Positions 26,541-35,779 are shown, counted from the stretch's first letter. The stretch: DNA of 46,548 bases from Acidobacteriota bacterium (GCA_027624045.1 JAQBUE010000017.1:1-46548); one strand, 5' to 3'. The notes: generated by a model not told the origin, from the sequence alone. Numbers and translations: made by a program.

Positions 26541-26563
26541 GCGCAATTGAAAACGGCGGATCG

Positions 26564-27031
26564 ATGGGTCTGGCACGAGAACAGGTGCAACAACAGATCC
26601 GCGAGATCGCGGAACGAGTCGCCTCATCGGAAGGATTAGAGGTGGTTGACGTAGAACTGCGTGGTGGCACGCACAACGGATTGGTCCGAATCTTTATCGA
26701 CCGCTCCGAGGGTGTTTCCCTGTCCGATTGCGAGATGATGTCCAGGCAAATGGGTCCGATGCTCGATGTCGAGGATCTGATGCCGGGGCCGTATCGGTTG
26801 GAGGTATCTTCGCCCGGGCTGGACCGGAAACTGGTGAAGCTGTCGGACTATGAAAGATTCAAGGGGAAGAAGGCGCGGATCAAACTACGGGCGCCCCAGC
26901 AGGGAAGGAAGCAGTTCACGGGAAGGCTTGAAGGCTACGGCGACGGCGCGGTGGCACTTGAGAGCGACGGCGCCGTCATGCGGTTTCGTCTGGAAGACAT
27001 AGAGCTGGCGCGGCTGGTCGCGGAGTTCTAG
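26564..27031 (+). CDS. Ribosome maturation factor RimP
   Basis: A 155-residue protein needed for 30S subunit maturation. It has the two-domain pattern of RimP: an N-terminal alpha/beta part (GLEVVDVELRGGTHNGLVRI, then FIDRSEGVSLSDCEMMSRQM) and the signature YRLEVSSPGLDRKL, followed by an SH3-like C-terminus (FTGRLEGYGDGAVALESDG). I chose the ATG at 26564; an upstream in-frame start would run through the terminator hairpin. It is the first gene of the operon, 22 nt before nusA. Confidence 0.95.
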   Translation: MGLAREQVQQQIREIAERVASSEGLEVVDVELRGGTHNGLVRIFIDRSEGVSLSDCEMMSRQMGPMLDVEDLMPGPYRLEVSSPGLDRKLVKLSDYERFKGKKARIKLRAPQQGRKQFTGRLEGYGDGAVALESDGAVMRFRLEDIELARLVAEF

Positions 27032-27053
27032 GACCGAATGTACTGAGGGCTAC

Positions 27054-28670
27054 ATGGAGAACCTTTTTGGTCAGATCGAGGACTTGAGCCGAGCCAAGGG
27101 CATTGAACCTCAAGTCGTCATCGATGCTCTAAAAGACGCCATTGTCGTGGCCGCCCGCAAGTACTATAAGACGGGCGAAGAGCTGGTTGGGGACTACAAC
27201 TCCGGCAGCGGCCAAGTCGAGGTGTTTGCCGTCAAGATCGTTTCCGATCTGGTGGCGAACCCGGCCCGTGAAATCAGCCTCTCCGAGGCCCAGAGCGTCA
27301 AGCCGGAGGCCCAAGTCGGGGACGAAATTCGCTTCCAGAAGAATACCGAGGGATTAGGCCGTATCTCCGCTCAACTTGCGAAGCAGGTCATCTTTCAGAA
27401 GATTCGCGAGGCCGAAAGAGAGACCATTTTCAACGAGTTCTCCGATCGCATCGGTGAGATCGTCCCCTGTACCGTCAAGCGCATCGAGGGCCCCGACCTG
27501 ATCGTTGACATCGGCCGGACCGAAGCGCGTCTGCCGCGCCGTGAGCAGTCACGGCTCGAAAGTTTTTCGCCCGGTGACCGCGTTCGGGTCGTCATCAAGA
27601 ATATCGAGAAGGCGGGCCGCGGGCCGGCGGTCATCGTCTCCCGCGCGTCCGAGGAATTGGTCAAGGCCCTCTTCGAACAGGAAGTCCCGGAAATCTACGA
27701 CGGAACAGTCAAGATCATGGCCTGCGGACGCGAGGCCGGCGAGCGGACCAAAATCGCGGTCCAATCAAGCGACCGCGACGTGGACGCCGTCGGTGCTTGC
27801 GTAGGCATGAAGGGTATGCGGGTGCAGTCGATTATTCGCGAATTGCGAGGCGAGAAAATCGACATCATCCAATACTCCGAAGAAGCGATCGACATGGCGA
27901 GCCGCGCCTTGAGTCCCGCCAACATCAGCCGTGTCACGATTATCGATCCCTTGGCGAGACACCTCGAAGTAATCGTCGAGGAAACGCAGCTTTCTCTCGC
28001 GATCGGCAAGAAGGGGCAAAACGTCCGCTTGGCTGCCAAGCTGATGGGCTGGCGCATCGACATTAAGAGCGAAGACGAGAAGCGCCAGGAAGTCGAGACA
28101 GCCATCGCCGCGATGGGCGGCGCCGGGACCCCCGTCAGCGTGCTCCTCGAACATAATTTAACTGAAAGCCTCGTCGACAAACTGCTCGACGCGGGCTCAT
28201 CCACCATCGAAAGCCTGGCCGACATGACCCCCGAGCAGCTCGAGGAGATCCCCGGTATCGGCCCGAAAATGGTCGAGAAAATTACACAGGCTGTCAGCGA
28301 CTACTTCGGGCAGTTCGAAACCGCCGACCTTGCCACCGAGCCTTTGGATCTGGATGACGAAACCGCCGCCGAGCTCGATGCCGAAGCGGCCGCTCCCGCC
28401 CCGAAGGCCCCCGCGGTGGTGCCCGGATTGCCGGTGGAAGGCGCGGATGTCGACGACGAGTTCGATGACGAGGACGTCGATTTTGATACCATGGACGAGG
28501 GTTCTTCCTTTTCTCTGGACGAAGATCAGGACGAGGAAGATGACAGTGTCGACCCGGACGCGGCGCGTTCCAACGCACAACCTCAGGCCGCCCCCGTCGT
28601 CGACGCATCAGCACCGGCCGAGGATGACGTTCATGACAACCTGACGGCGAAGGAGTCCGAGCAGTCTTGA
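27054..28670 (+). CDS. Transcription termination/antitermination factor NusA
   Basis: A 538-residue RNA polymerase-associated factor. Order of parts: N-terminal polymerase-binding domain (1-125), S1 domain (about 134-200), KH1 (about 225-300), KH2 with IGKKGQNVRLAAKL (317-330), then a helix-hairpin-helix element (LEEIPGIGPKMVEKI, 396-410). Beyond about residue 420 is a 115-residue tail rich in Asp, Glu, Ala and Pro, which is longer and more acidic than in many NusA proteins and replaces the usual acidic repeats. infB begins at TTG overlapping the last 4 nt (TTGA). The ylxR and L7Ae-like genes often found between nusA and infB are absent. Confidence 0.96.
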   Translation: MENLFGQIEDLSRAKGIEPQVVIDALKDAIVVAARKYYKTGEELVGDYNSGSGQVEVFAVKIVSDLVANPAREISLSEAQSVKPEAQVGDEIRFQKNTEGLGRISAQLAKQVIFQKIREAERETIFNEFSDRIGEIVPCTVKRIEGPDLIVDIGRTEARLPRREQSRLESFSPGDRVRVVIKNIEKAGRGPAVIVSRASEELVKALFEQEVPEIYDGTVKIMACGREAGERTKIAVQSSDRDVDAVGACVGMKGMRVQSIIRELRGEKIDIIQYSEEAIDMASRALSPANISRVTIIDPLARHLEVIVEETQLSLAIGKKGQNVRLAAKLMGWRIDIKSEDEKRQEVETAIAAMGGAGTPVSVLLEHNLTESLVDKLLDAGSSTIESLADMTPEQLEEIPGIGPKMVEKITQAVSDYFGQFETADLATEPLDLDDETAAELDAEAAAPAPKAPAVVPGLPVEGADVDDEFDDEDVDFDTMDEGSSFSLDEDQDEEDDSVDPDAARSNAQPQAAPVVDASAPAEDDVHDNLTAKESEQS

Positions 28671-31477
28671 GTAACACGAAGAAACTGCGGATCAACGAGC
28701 TCGCAAGAGAACTCGAGGTCAAGGCGCAAACAATTCTCGAGGCTTTGGCGAAGGCTGGTATCCAGGGGAAGAAGACCCATTCCAGTTCTCTCGATGACGA
28801 CGCAGCCGAGAAGGTTCGTGAGTTGCTTCGCCGACAGGATGAAGACGTCGCGGAGCCAGAAAAGCCGTCCGAGGCCGAGACCGTTCAGCAAGCACCGCCC
28901 GAGCCTGTTCAGGTTGCTACTCCCAAGCGGGCGGCCCCGCGCCGAAAGGCGACTCCGGCAATAGCAGGACTGCCTGTTCCCTTACGTCCCCCCGTGCAGG
29001 CCCTGCGTCCACCCCTGAAGACTGAGCCCCCCGCCGCGCGCTCGGCCGCCGCCGCTACCCCGAGCCCGGCGAAAAAGACAGCTCCAGTTGTTCCGCCGCC
29101 GCGCGCCGCGGCCGCACCAGCCCCGCCCGCCGCACCCGCGATGCCGATTGCGCCGAGTGAGCCGGCCTTGCCGGCTGCGCCCGGGCGGCCAGAGAGACCA
29201 CAGCCCCGCCCTGTGAAGCAGATTCCGTTGCAGCCGTCCGCGGGCGCCGCACAAGGACCGCGCACGCCGATGCAGGCGCAACCCAGAAAAGCGGCCTTGC
29301 CCGGGGTGCCGATACGGCCTCCGGTCGCCGGTGCCGCTCCCGGCGCGCCACGCGCGAGAGTCATCCCTGGACAACACAAGGCGCAGCCGGCGGCCCACCC
29401 CAGGGTAAGGCTGCCCCAGGCGCCTGCCGCCCCCCAGAAACCCATTCCGGGTAAGCCGATTTACGAACGCGCCCGTAGGCCCGCCGTACCCGGGATGCCG
29501 TCGGCGCCACCGAATCCGCGCTTTGCCGGTCCGCGAACAGCGCACCCCGCCGGCCGCGGAGCACCGCCCCCGGCTCAGCCCAACCGGCCCAATAGCCGCA
29601 GACCACCGCAGCGGCCGTCTCGGCCGCGGACGATGCGTGACCGCGAGGCCGAACGCGAGGCGAAACTGCTACGCCGCCAGACCGGTCCCCGAGTATCGGC
29701 GGCCCCTACCAGGGCAGTCAATACGGAAGTCACGGTCAGTCCCGGTACCACGCTCAAGGAACTGGCTGAGAAGTTAGGCATTAAAGCGAACCTGATCATC
29801 AAGACGCTGGTCGATCGCGGATTGTTCGCGACCATCAACCAAACCCTCGACATCGAGATGATTCAGGATCTCTGCAAACACTTTGGCGCCACCGCCACCG
29901 AGCTGAGTTACGAAGAAGAGACGATGCTCGAGCTGGAAGAGTCGCAAGAGGCCGCGGACCTTGAGGAACGCTCCCCCGTGGTCACGGTCATGGGCCATGT
30001 CGACCATGGGAAGACTTCGCTTCTCGACGCCATCCGTCAGACCAACGTCGCCGAGCGCGAGGCGGGGGGCATCACGCAGGCAATTGGCGCGTCCCACGTC
30101 GAGTATCAAGGCCGGCGCGTCGTTTTCGTCGATACGCCGGGCCACGAGGCGTTCACGCGCATGCGGGCTCGCGGCGCGCAGAGCACCGATATCGTCATCC
30201 TTGTCGTGAGCGCCGATGACGGCGTGATGCCGCAAACAGTTGAGGCCATCGACCACGCCAAGGCCGCCAACGTTCCGATCGTGGTCGCCATCAACAAGAT
30301 TGATATTCCCGGTTCCAACCCCGACCGCGTCAAGCAGCAGCTCGCCGATCGTGGGCTGCTGTCGGAAGATTGGGGTGGCGATGTGGTCATGGTTCCCGTC
30401 TCGGCCACGAAGAAGCAAAACCTGGACCAACTCCTCGAGATGGTCTTGCTCGTCGCCGATCTCAAGGAGCTGAAAGCCAACCCGAATCAGCCCGCCGTCG
30501 GAACTGTTCTCGAAGCCAAGCTCGACCGCGGCCAGGGTCCCGTCGCTACCGTACTCATTCAGAATGGAACGCTACGTAACGGCGACTATTTCCTGGTAGG
30601 CTCCGTCTTCGGTAAGGTCCGTGCGATGCTGGACGAGCGCGGCAATAAGGTCAAAGAGGCCCCGCCATCAACGGCCGTCGTCGTACTCGGGCTGGAAGGG
30701 CTTCCCGATCCCGGCGATACGCTGCAAGTCGCGACCGATACAGATAGGGCCAAGAAGATTGCCGGGTACCGCGAGGACAAAGTCCGCGAACAGGCTCTCG
30801 CGAAGTCCTCCCGCTTGTCGCTCGAACAGTTCCAGGAACAGTTGCGCGCCGGCGATATCAAAGAGCTGCCTCTCGTTCTCAAGACCGACGTGCAAGGCTC
30901 CATGGAAGTCTTGACGGACGCATTCAACAAGCTTTCCAACGAGAAAGTTAAGGTCAAGTTCATTCACAGCGGGGTCGGCGCTGTCTCTGAATCCGACGTA
31001 CTGCTCGCCACCACGGCCAACGCCATCATCATCGGATTCAACGTGCGTCCCGAGAGAAGCGCGGCCACCCTGGCCGAACGCGAAGGTATCGACGTCCGCC
31101 TGCATACGATCATCTATGAGTTGATCGATCAGATCAAGGCGGCCATGACCGGCCTTCTCGATCCGATCACAAAGGAAACCTTCCTGGGGCGCGCCGACGT
31201 GCTCGAAGCGTTCCGCGTCTCGAAGGTCGGTATCATCGCCGGTTGCAAGGTGGAAGAGGGCCGCATTACCAACAAAGCCGAGCTTCGCCTGCTACGGGAC
31301 AATATCGTGGTCTACACCGGCAAAGTCAGTTCCCTGCGCCGCTTCAAGGACGAAGTCTCTGAAGTCCGCATCGGACAAGAGTGTGGTGTCGGCATCCAGA
31401 ACTTCAACGACGTCAAGAAGGGCGACGTGATCGAAGCCTTTACGAGCGAAAAGGTGGCCCAGCAAGTCTTCGTTTGA
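28667..31477 (+). CDS. Translation initiation factor IF-2
   Basis: A 936-residue GTPase that places initiator tRNA on the 30S subunit. It begins with an IF2_N domain (LRINELARELEVKAQTILEA), followed by a long Pro/Ala/Arg-rich low-complexity linker (about 70-335), a second IF2_N segment (GTTLKELAEKLGIKANLIIK), and the GTPase domain with GHVDHGKT (443-450), VDTPGHEAF and NKID. Domains II-IV complete the protein, which ends SEKVAQQVFV. The start is TTG, overlapping the nusA stop, with GGAG 11 nt upstream. The stop shares a base with the next start (TGATG). Confidence 0.97.
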   Translation: MSNTKKLRINELARELEVKAQTILEALAKAGIQGKKTHSSSLDDDAAEKVRELLRRQDEDVAEPEKPSEAETVQQAPPEPVQVATPKRAAPRRKATPAIAGLPVPLRPPVQALRPPLKTEPPAARSAAAATPSPAKKTAPVVPPPRAAAAPAPPAAPAMPIAPSEPALPAAPGRPERPQPRPVKQIPLQPSAGAAQGPRTPMQAQPRKAALPGVPIRPPVAGAAPGAPRARVIPGQHKAQPAAHPRVRLPQAPAAPQKPIPGKPIYERARRPAVPGMPSAPPNPRFAGPRTAHPAGRGAPPPAQPNRPNSRRPPQRPSRPRTMRDREAEREAKLLRRQTGPRVSAAPTRAVNTEVTVSPGTTLKELAEKLGIKANLIIKTLVDRGLFATINQTLDIEMIQDLCKHFGATATELSYEEETMLELEESQEAADLEERSPVVTVMGHVDHGKTSLLDAIRQTNVAEREAGGITQAIGASHVEYQGRRVVFVDTPGHEAFTRMRARGAQSTDIVILVVSADDGVMPQTVEAIDHAKAANVPIVVAINKIDIPGSNPDRVKQQLADRGLLSEDWGGDVVMVPVSATKKQNLDQLLEMVLLVADLKELKANPNQPAVGTVLEAKLDRGQGPVATVLIQNGTLRNGDYFLVGSVFGKVRAMLDERGNKVKEAPPSTAVVVLGLEGLPDPGDTLQVATDTDRAKKIAGYREDKVREQALAKSSRLSLEQFQEQLRAGDIKELPLVLKTDVQGSMEVLTDAFNKLSNEKVKVKFIHSGVGAVSESDVLLATTANAIIIGFNVRPERSAATLAEREGIDVRLHTIIYELIDQIKAAMTGLLDPITKETFLGRADVLEAFRVSKVGIIAGCKVEEGRITNKAELRLLRDNIVVYTGKVSSLRRFKDEVSEVRIGQECGVGIQNFNDVKKGDVIEAFTSEKVAQQVFV

Positions 31478-31761
31478 TGCTCACGATCGGGTTGCTCACG
31501 CTCCACTTACAAATCGAGGCGGCCCATTCCCTCAAGGAAAAACGTCAGGTTGTACGCGGTCTCAAAGACCGCCTACGGAATCGTTTCAACGTTTCGGTAG
31601 CTGAAGTCGACGGACAGGACACCTGGCAGCGCTCCGTGATTGCCGTTGTCACCGTGTCGGGCGACCGGCCACGTGTTGAAGAGCAACTCGCGAAGATCGA
31701 AGCCGATGCCGCCCGTTTGCTCGGAGGCGACCTCGTGTCGAGCGAAGTGGAGTTTCTATGA
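31477..31761 (+). CDS. DUF503 (YlxP-like) family protein
   Basis: A 94-residue alpha/beta protein starting at the ATG that overlaps the infB stop. The family pattern is clear: LTIGLLTLHLQIEAAHSLKE, KEKRQVVRGLKDRLRNRFNV and SVAEVDGQDTWQRSVIAVVT. DUF503 proteins often sit directly after infB and before rbfA, as YlxP does in Firmicutes; their role is unclear but probably tied to ribosome biogenesis. Here it overlaps the following apbE by 4 nt (ATGA). Confidence 0.9.
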   Translation: MLTIGLLTLHLQIEAAHSLKEKRQVVRGLKDRLRNRFNVSVAEVDGQDTWQRSVIAVVTVSGDRPRVEEQLAKIEADAARLLGGDLVSSEVEFL

Positions 31762-32753
31762 GCGGGCGGTCGTTGCTGCTCGTCTGCCTTGCCGCCGCGG
31801 GTGCATCCCTGCTTGGCGCGCAAGACAACAAGCCTCCTGCACTTGAGCGCTACGAGGCCGGCGCCTCGATCATGGGCTCGACCTATACGATCGCCGCTTT
31901 CGGCGAACAGCGATCTCAACTCGCTTCGGCCGTACGAGCCGCTTTCGACGAAGCCCGCCGCATCGACGCCTTCCTCAGTAATTACAAGGACGACAGCGAA
32001 CTCAGCCGCGTCAACCGCAAAGCGGCGGACGGCCCGGTTCCCGTCTCGAAGGAACTCGCCGATCTGCTCGCGCGCTGCCTCGACTACAGCAAGGCAAGCG
32101 ATGGGGCCTTCGACATCACGGTTGGCGCGTTGATGAAAGTCTGGGGCTTCTACAAGGGTTCCGGTGAGTTGCCGTACGCTTGGCGGATAGCGGGAGCCCG
32201 GCGCAAAGTGGGCTACCAGTACATTGACCTCGACCGCGAACACTCAACCGTCCGTTTCGAGCGCGAAGGCCTTGAACTCGACCCGGGCGGCATTGGCAAA
32301 GGTTATGCGGTCGATCGCATGGCCGCGCTTCTGCGCCAGGCAGGAATCAGGTCCGCCTTCATCAGCGCCGCCGGCAGCAGCCTCTACGGCATCGGCGCGC
32401 CACCTGATGAGCCGCGGGGCTGGCCGGTTCAGATCCGAGATCCCAACAACGCCCGCCAAACAGCCGCGCAATTGCATCTCAAAGATCAGTCTCTTTCCAC
32501 TTCCGGCAGCTACGAAAAGTTCTTCGAGGCCGACGGCAAGATCTACAGCCACATCATGGACCCCCGCAGCGGTATGCCGTCTCAAGGCGTCGTCTCCGTT
32601 TCCGTTCTCGCTCCTTTGACCCTCGACAGCGAAGCCTGGACGAAGGCCTTCTTCGTGAACGGCTGGCAGTGGTCGCTGAAGACCAAGCCTGAACCGTTTC
32701 GCGCATTCCTATGCCGCGCCGATGGCCCCTGCGCCTGGGTCGGCGAGCAGTAG
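31758..32753 (+). CDS. FAD:protein FMN transferase ApbE
   Basis: A 331-residue exported protein (signal LLLVCLAAAGASLLGAQ, residues 6-22) that attaches FMN covalently to periplasmic or membrane flavoproteins using FAD and magnesium. Family features: GSTYTIAAFG, EARRIDAFLSNYKDDSELSR, SDGAFDITVGALMKVWGFY, LDPGGIGKGYAVDRM and the magnesium-site end DSEAWTKAFFVNG. It overlaps the DUF503 gene by 4 nt, so it is translationally coupled to the infB operon. That place is usually held by rbfA or truB. No obvious acceptor flavoprotein is seen in the window. Confidence 0.94.
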   Translation: MSGRSLLLVCLAAAGASLLGAQDNKPPALERYEAGASIMGSTYTIAAFGEQRSQLASAVRAAFDEARRIDAFLSNYKDDSELSRVNRKAADGPVPVSKELADLLARCLDYSKASDGAFDITVGALMKVWGFYKGSGELPYAWRIAGARRKVGYQYIDLDREHSTVRFEREGLELDPGGIGKGYAVDRMAALLRQAGIRSAFISAAGSSLYGIGAPPDEPRGWPVQIRDPNNARQTAAQLHLKDQSLSTSGSYEKFFEADGKIYSHIMDPRSGMPSQGVVSVSVLAPLTLDSEAWTKAFFVNGWQWSLKTKPEPFRAFLCRADGPCAWVGEQ

Positions 32754-32766
32754 CCGGCTAGCTTGA

Positions 32767-33477
32767 CTACGCGGCGAGTTCCGCGACGGCCCGTTGTACT
32801 TTCTGCATCAGTTCCGCTGCGTCGCGGCTCGTCAGACCCTCGGTCGGAAGCGGCTCTCCGATCCGCAATTCCGCCCGGCCCGGATGCAGATGCGCCGAGC
32901 TGGGAGGCAGAATTTTGCGCGTGCCAATGATCGCCATCGGCACAATCGGGCAGCCGGCTTCAATCGCGATTCGTGCCGCCCCTGACTTGAAGCGCCGCAT
33001 CGTCGTCTCCCGCGTTCTACCGCCCTCGGGAAAAATCAGCAGCGAGAAACCTTCGTGGATCTTTGCCGCCGCTTGTATCAAACTGCGAGCCGCCGCTGAC
33101 GGGCTTTCACGTTCCACCGGCACATGCCCCGACCGCCTCAGATGCCAACCTAGGAAAGGAATACGCCATAAGTTGTGCCGCGCCAGGATACGGAATTCCC
33201 ACGGCATCGATCCAAACATCAATGGCGTATCGACCAAGCTAAAGTGGTTCGAGACGAAAACGTAGACCTGCCCCGGTTGCAGCTTCTCCGCGCCAACCAC
33301 GTCCACCCGGACCATGCAGATCCGCAGCAGCATCCTCGCCCACGCCACCGCCACTTTGTGTTGCCGCCGCGTGGTCGGGTCGAAGAATGATACACACAAC
33401 GAAACCGTGCCCATCACCACCGTCGCCACTGCGATCAGCGGACACATCCAAAGCACCGAACGCAGATAGCTAAACAT
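32767..33477 (-). CDS. 1-acyl-sn-glycerol-3-phosphate acyltransferase PlsC
   Basis: A 236-residue membrane-bound acyltransferase of phospholipid synthesis that makes phosphatidic acid from lysophosphatidic acid. An N-terminal membrane segment (VLWMCPLIAVATVVMGTVSL) precedes the catalytic NHFSLVD (HX4D). The substrate-binding FPEGGRTRETTMRRFKSGA and the late block AGCPIVPMAIIGT follow. It is the last gene of accD-folC-plsC, 15 nt after folC. Confidence 0.92.
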   Translation of the reverse strand: MFSYLRSVLWMCPLIAVATVVMGTVSLCVSFFDPTTRRQHKVAVAWARMLLRICMVRVDVVGAEKLQPGQVYVFVSNHFSLVDTPLMFGSMPWEFRILARHNLWRIPFLGWHLRRSGHVPVERESPSAAARSLIQAAAKIHEGFSLLIFPEGGRTRETTMRRFKSGAARIAIEAGCPIVPMAIIGTRKILPPSSAHLHPGRAELRIGEPLPTEGLTSRDAAELMQKVQRAVAELAA

Positions 33478-33492
33478 GGGTATCTCGGCTGC

Positions 33493-34848
33493 TTACTGTC
33501 CCACCGAAATGGCCGTCAGTTGGGACAAGACGGCCTTCGCTTCGCCGACGAGAAAAATCGAGCCCGCCACTACGGTCAAGTCTTGGGGGGGCAAGTCTTG
33601 AGGCGTCAAATCTCGTGGCTTGGCCTCCCTCCCGACTCGCTCCATGGCTGCTTCGGTCGAAGAAGCCGTAGCAACATCGGGATGCAAATGGCCGACCCGC
33701 CGCAGCAATTCCTCCGGCCCGATCGACCGAGTCACGCGCGATGCCGTTACGGTCACTCGCCGCACGCAAGGAAATAGTATGCCCGCAATTTCCTCCACTG
33801 GCTTGTCGCTCGACGAACCATAGATCAAGTGAATTGTGCGGTCGGCGCAATGCTCACTCAAAAACTGCGCCAGCACCCGCGCGCCGGCCGGATTATGCGC
33901 GGCATCGAGCAAAAACTCCGGCGGGCCGGCGACCCGCTCCAGCCGTCCCGGCCAATTCACGCCGGCCAGCCCTTCTTGGATCGCCCGCGTCTCGACGCCC
34001 AGCCGGTCCAGTGCCGCGATTGCCGTCAACGCATTGCCCACCTGATGTCTCCCCGCCAACCCCAGCGTTACCGGGAAACCGTCCCTCGACCCCGCGGCGC
34101 CGTCGACCCGCACGGCGAGAAATCGATAGTGGCCCGTCGTGTGCGCGGTTTCATCCGCCCTCCAAGCCGAAGGTATCTGAATCACCTGAATCTCCAGTTC
34201 CGCGGCTCTGGCTCGAATTTCCTCCAGCGCCTCCGCGGACTGCTCGGAAACCACCACCGGGCATCCCGCCTTGAGAATCCCCGCCTTCTCGCGCGCGATC
34301 GAGCGCTCCCCAACTCCCAGAAAGCGTTCATGGTCGCGGCCGATCGGCGTGATTACCGTCAGCTCGGGCGACACCACATTCGTTGCATCGAGCCGGCCGC
34401 CGAGTCCGACTTCAACCACGCCCCATTCCATTGTTGCTCGCCGGAACCCACAAAACGCCGCGGCAGTCATCATTTCGAACAGCGTCGGGCGCATCGATCG
34501 TCCGTCGCTCGCCACAACGGCCTCCGCGGCGGCTCGTACCTCGCTCACATCGGTTGCAAAATCAGCGTCTTCGATCTCCTTGCCGTCGAGGCGCACTCTC
34601 TCGTTGAAACGAATCAGATGCGGTGAACTAGAAAGCCCCGTCCGACGGCCCGCCGATTCAAGTGCCGCCGCGATCATCGCGGCCGTTGAGCCCTTGCCAT
34701 TCGTACCAGCGATGTGGATCGGGCGAAACGAGCGATCCGGGCGGCCGAGCTGCTCCATCAGCCGCTCCATGCGGTGAAGACCGAAGTTCGAGCGCTCGAT
34801 GCTTCCGATCAGCGAGAGCAGATACTCGACGGATTCGGCGTAGGTCAT
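33493..34848 (-). CDS. Bifunctional dihydrofolate/folylpolyglutamate synthase FolC
   Basis: A 451-residue Mur-ligase-type enzyme that adds glutamate to dihydropteroate and folates with ATP. The P-loop is IHIAGTNGKGSTAAMIAAAL (45-64), SSSPHLIRFNERVRLDG forms the folate region, and DRERFLG/IAREKAGILK-type elements follow (here DHERFLGVGERSIAREKAGI). FLLDAAHNPAGARVL marks the C-terminal domain. Its ATG overlaps the accD stop (ATGA, 34845-34848), and the accD-folC order is common in bacteria. Confidence 0.95.
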   Translation of the reverse strand: MTYAESVEYLLSLIGSIERSNFGLHRMERLMEQLGRPDRSFRPIHIAGTNGKGSTAAMIAAALESAGRRTGLSSSPHLIRFNERVRLDGKEIEDADFATDVSEVRAAAEAVVASDGRSMRPTLFEMMTAAAFCGFRRATMEWGVVEVGLGGRLDATNVVSPELTVITPIGRDHERFLGVGERSIAREKAGILKAGCPVVVSEQSAEALEEIRARAAELEIQVIQIPSAWRADETAHTTGHYRFLAVRVDGAAGSRDGFPVTLGLAGRHQVGNALTAIAALDRLGVETRAIQEGLAGVNWPGRLERVAGPPEFLLDAAHNPAGARVLAQFLSEHCADRTIHLIYGSSSDKPVEEIAGILFPCVRRVTVTASRVTRSIGPEELLRRVGHLHPDVATASSTEAAMERVGREAKPRDLTPQDLPPQDLTVVAGSIFLVGEAKAVLSQLTAISVGQ

Positions 34849-35702
34849 TCCACCGGATCGCAGAAGAAATCGAGCGCCCGGCTCACGAACTGTTTCATCT
34901 CGCCGCGCGGGATAACAGCATCGAGCATGCCGTGATCGAGCAGAAACTCCGAACGCTGAAACCCCTTCGGCAGCTTCTGCCGGATCGTTTGCTCGATCAC
35001 TCGCGGACCCGCGAAGCCGATCAGGGCTTGCGGCTCGCCGATGTTCAGGTCGCCTAGCATCGCGAAGCTCGCCGTGACGCCGCCTGTCGTCGGGTCGCTG
35101 AGGATGCTGATGTAAGGCAGCTTGGCCTCGCCTAGCTTCGTCAGCGCGGACGAGATTTTCGCCATCTGCATCAGGCTCAGCGCCCCCTCCATCATGCGCG
35201 CGCCGCCGGAGGCCGAGACGATGATCACAGGGACCTTTTCCTTGATGGCTCGTTCAATCGAGCGCGTAATCTTCTCACCCACGACCACGCCCATGCTGCC
35301 GCCGATGAAGCGGTATTCCATCACGCAAGCCATCACGCGCCGCCCGTTCAGCTTGAGACTGCCGCAGATGACGGCGTCTTTCAGACCGGTGACGCGCTCG
35401 GCCTTCTCAAGGCGTTCCTGATACGAGCGCTCGTCGACAAACCGCAGCGCGTCTGTTGAGCGTAGTCCCGTGTCGAAGGTCTCCCAGCGGCCATCGTCGG
35501 CCAGCATCCCCATCCTGGTCAGCGCATCCACTCTGAAGTGGAAGCCGCAGTCGGTGCAAACCATCAGGTTCGCCTCAAGGTCTTTCTTCCAGATCGTGGC
35601 GCGGCAGGAATCGCATTTGATCCACAGACCTTCGGTCCTCACCCGCTTCGGTTCCGGTGATTCCTCAATCTTCTTGGGTTCGCTGAGCCAAGCCATCAAC
35701 AT
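34845..35702 (-). CDS. Acetyl-CoA carboxylase carboxyltransferase subunit beta AccD
   Basis: A 285-residue subunit of the enzyme that makes malonyl-CoA for fatty-acid synthesis. The N-terminal zinc ribbon is CDSCRATIWKKDLEANLMVC with TDCGF following (two CxxC pairs). The crotonase-like core has FIGGSMGVVVGEKI, VSASGGARMMEGALSLMQM, ISILSDPTTGGVTASFAMLG and IGFAGPRVIEQTI. I chose ATG 35702 (product MLMAWLSEP), with AGGTG 6 nt upstream; ATG 35696 is an alternative, and an upstream extension to 35768 has no family features. It is the first gene of accD-folC-plsC. Confidence 0.95.
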   Translation of the reverse strand: MLMAWLSEPKKIEESPEPKRVRTEGLWIKCDSCRATIWKKDLEANLMVCTDCGFHFRVDALTRMGMLADDGRWETFDTGLRSTDALRFVDERSYQERLEKAERVTGLKDAVICGSLKLNGRRVMACVMEYRFIGGSMGVVVGEKITRSIERAIKEKVPVIIVSASGGARMMEGALSLMQMAKISSALTKLGEAKLPYISILSDPTTGGVTASFAMLGDLNIGEPQALIGFAGPRVIEQTIRQKLPKGFQRSEFLLDHGMLDAVIPRGEMKQFVSRALDFFCDPVE

Positions 35703-35759
35703 CGGTGCACCTGTTGCTCGATCATAACAAAGGCTCACAGCCCCGAAGCGCACAGTAGT

Positions 35760-35779
35760 GACCGGCACTCATGCCGGTC
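35760..35779. repeat. Perfect extragenic palindrome between divergent genes
   Basis: GACCGGCA, CTCA, TGCCGGTC: a perfect 8-bp stem with a 4-nt loop, between the divergent starts of accD and the gene at 35833. No T tract follows on either strand and neither neighbour ends here, so it is not a terminator. It resembles the hairpins near the right edge in build (stem, short loop with CA, stem). Confidence 0.7.
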
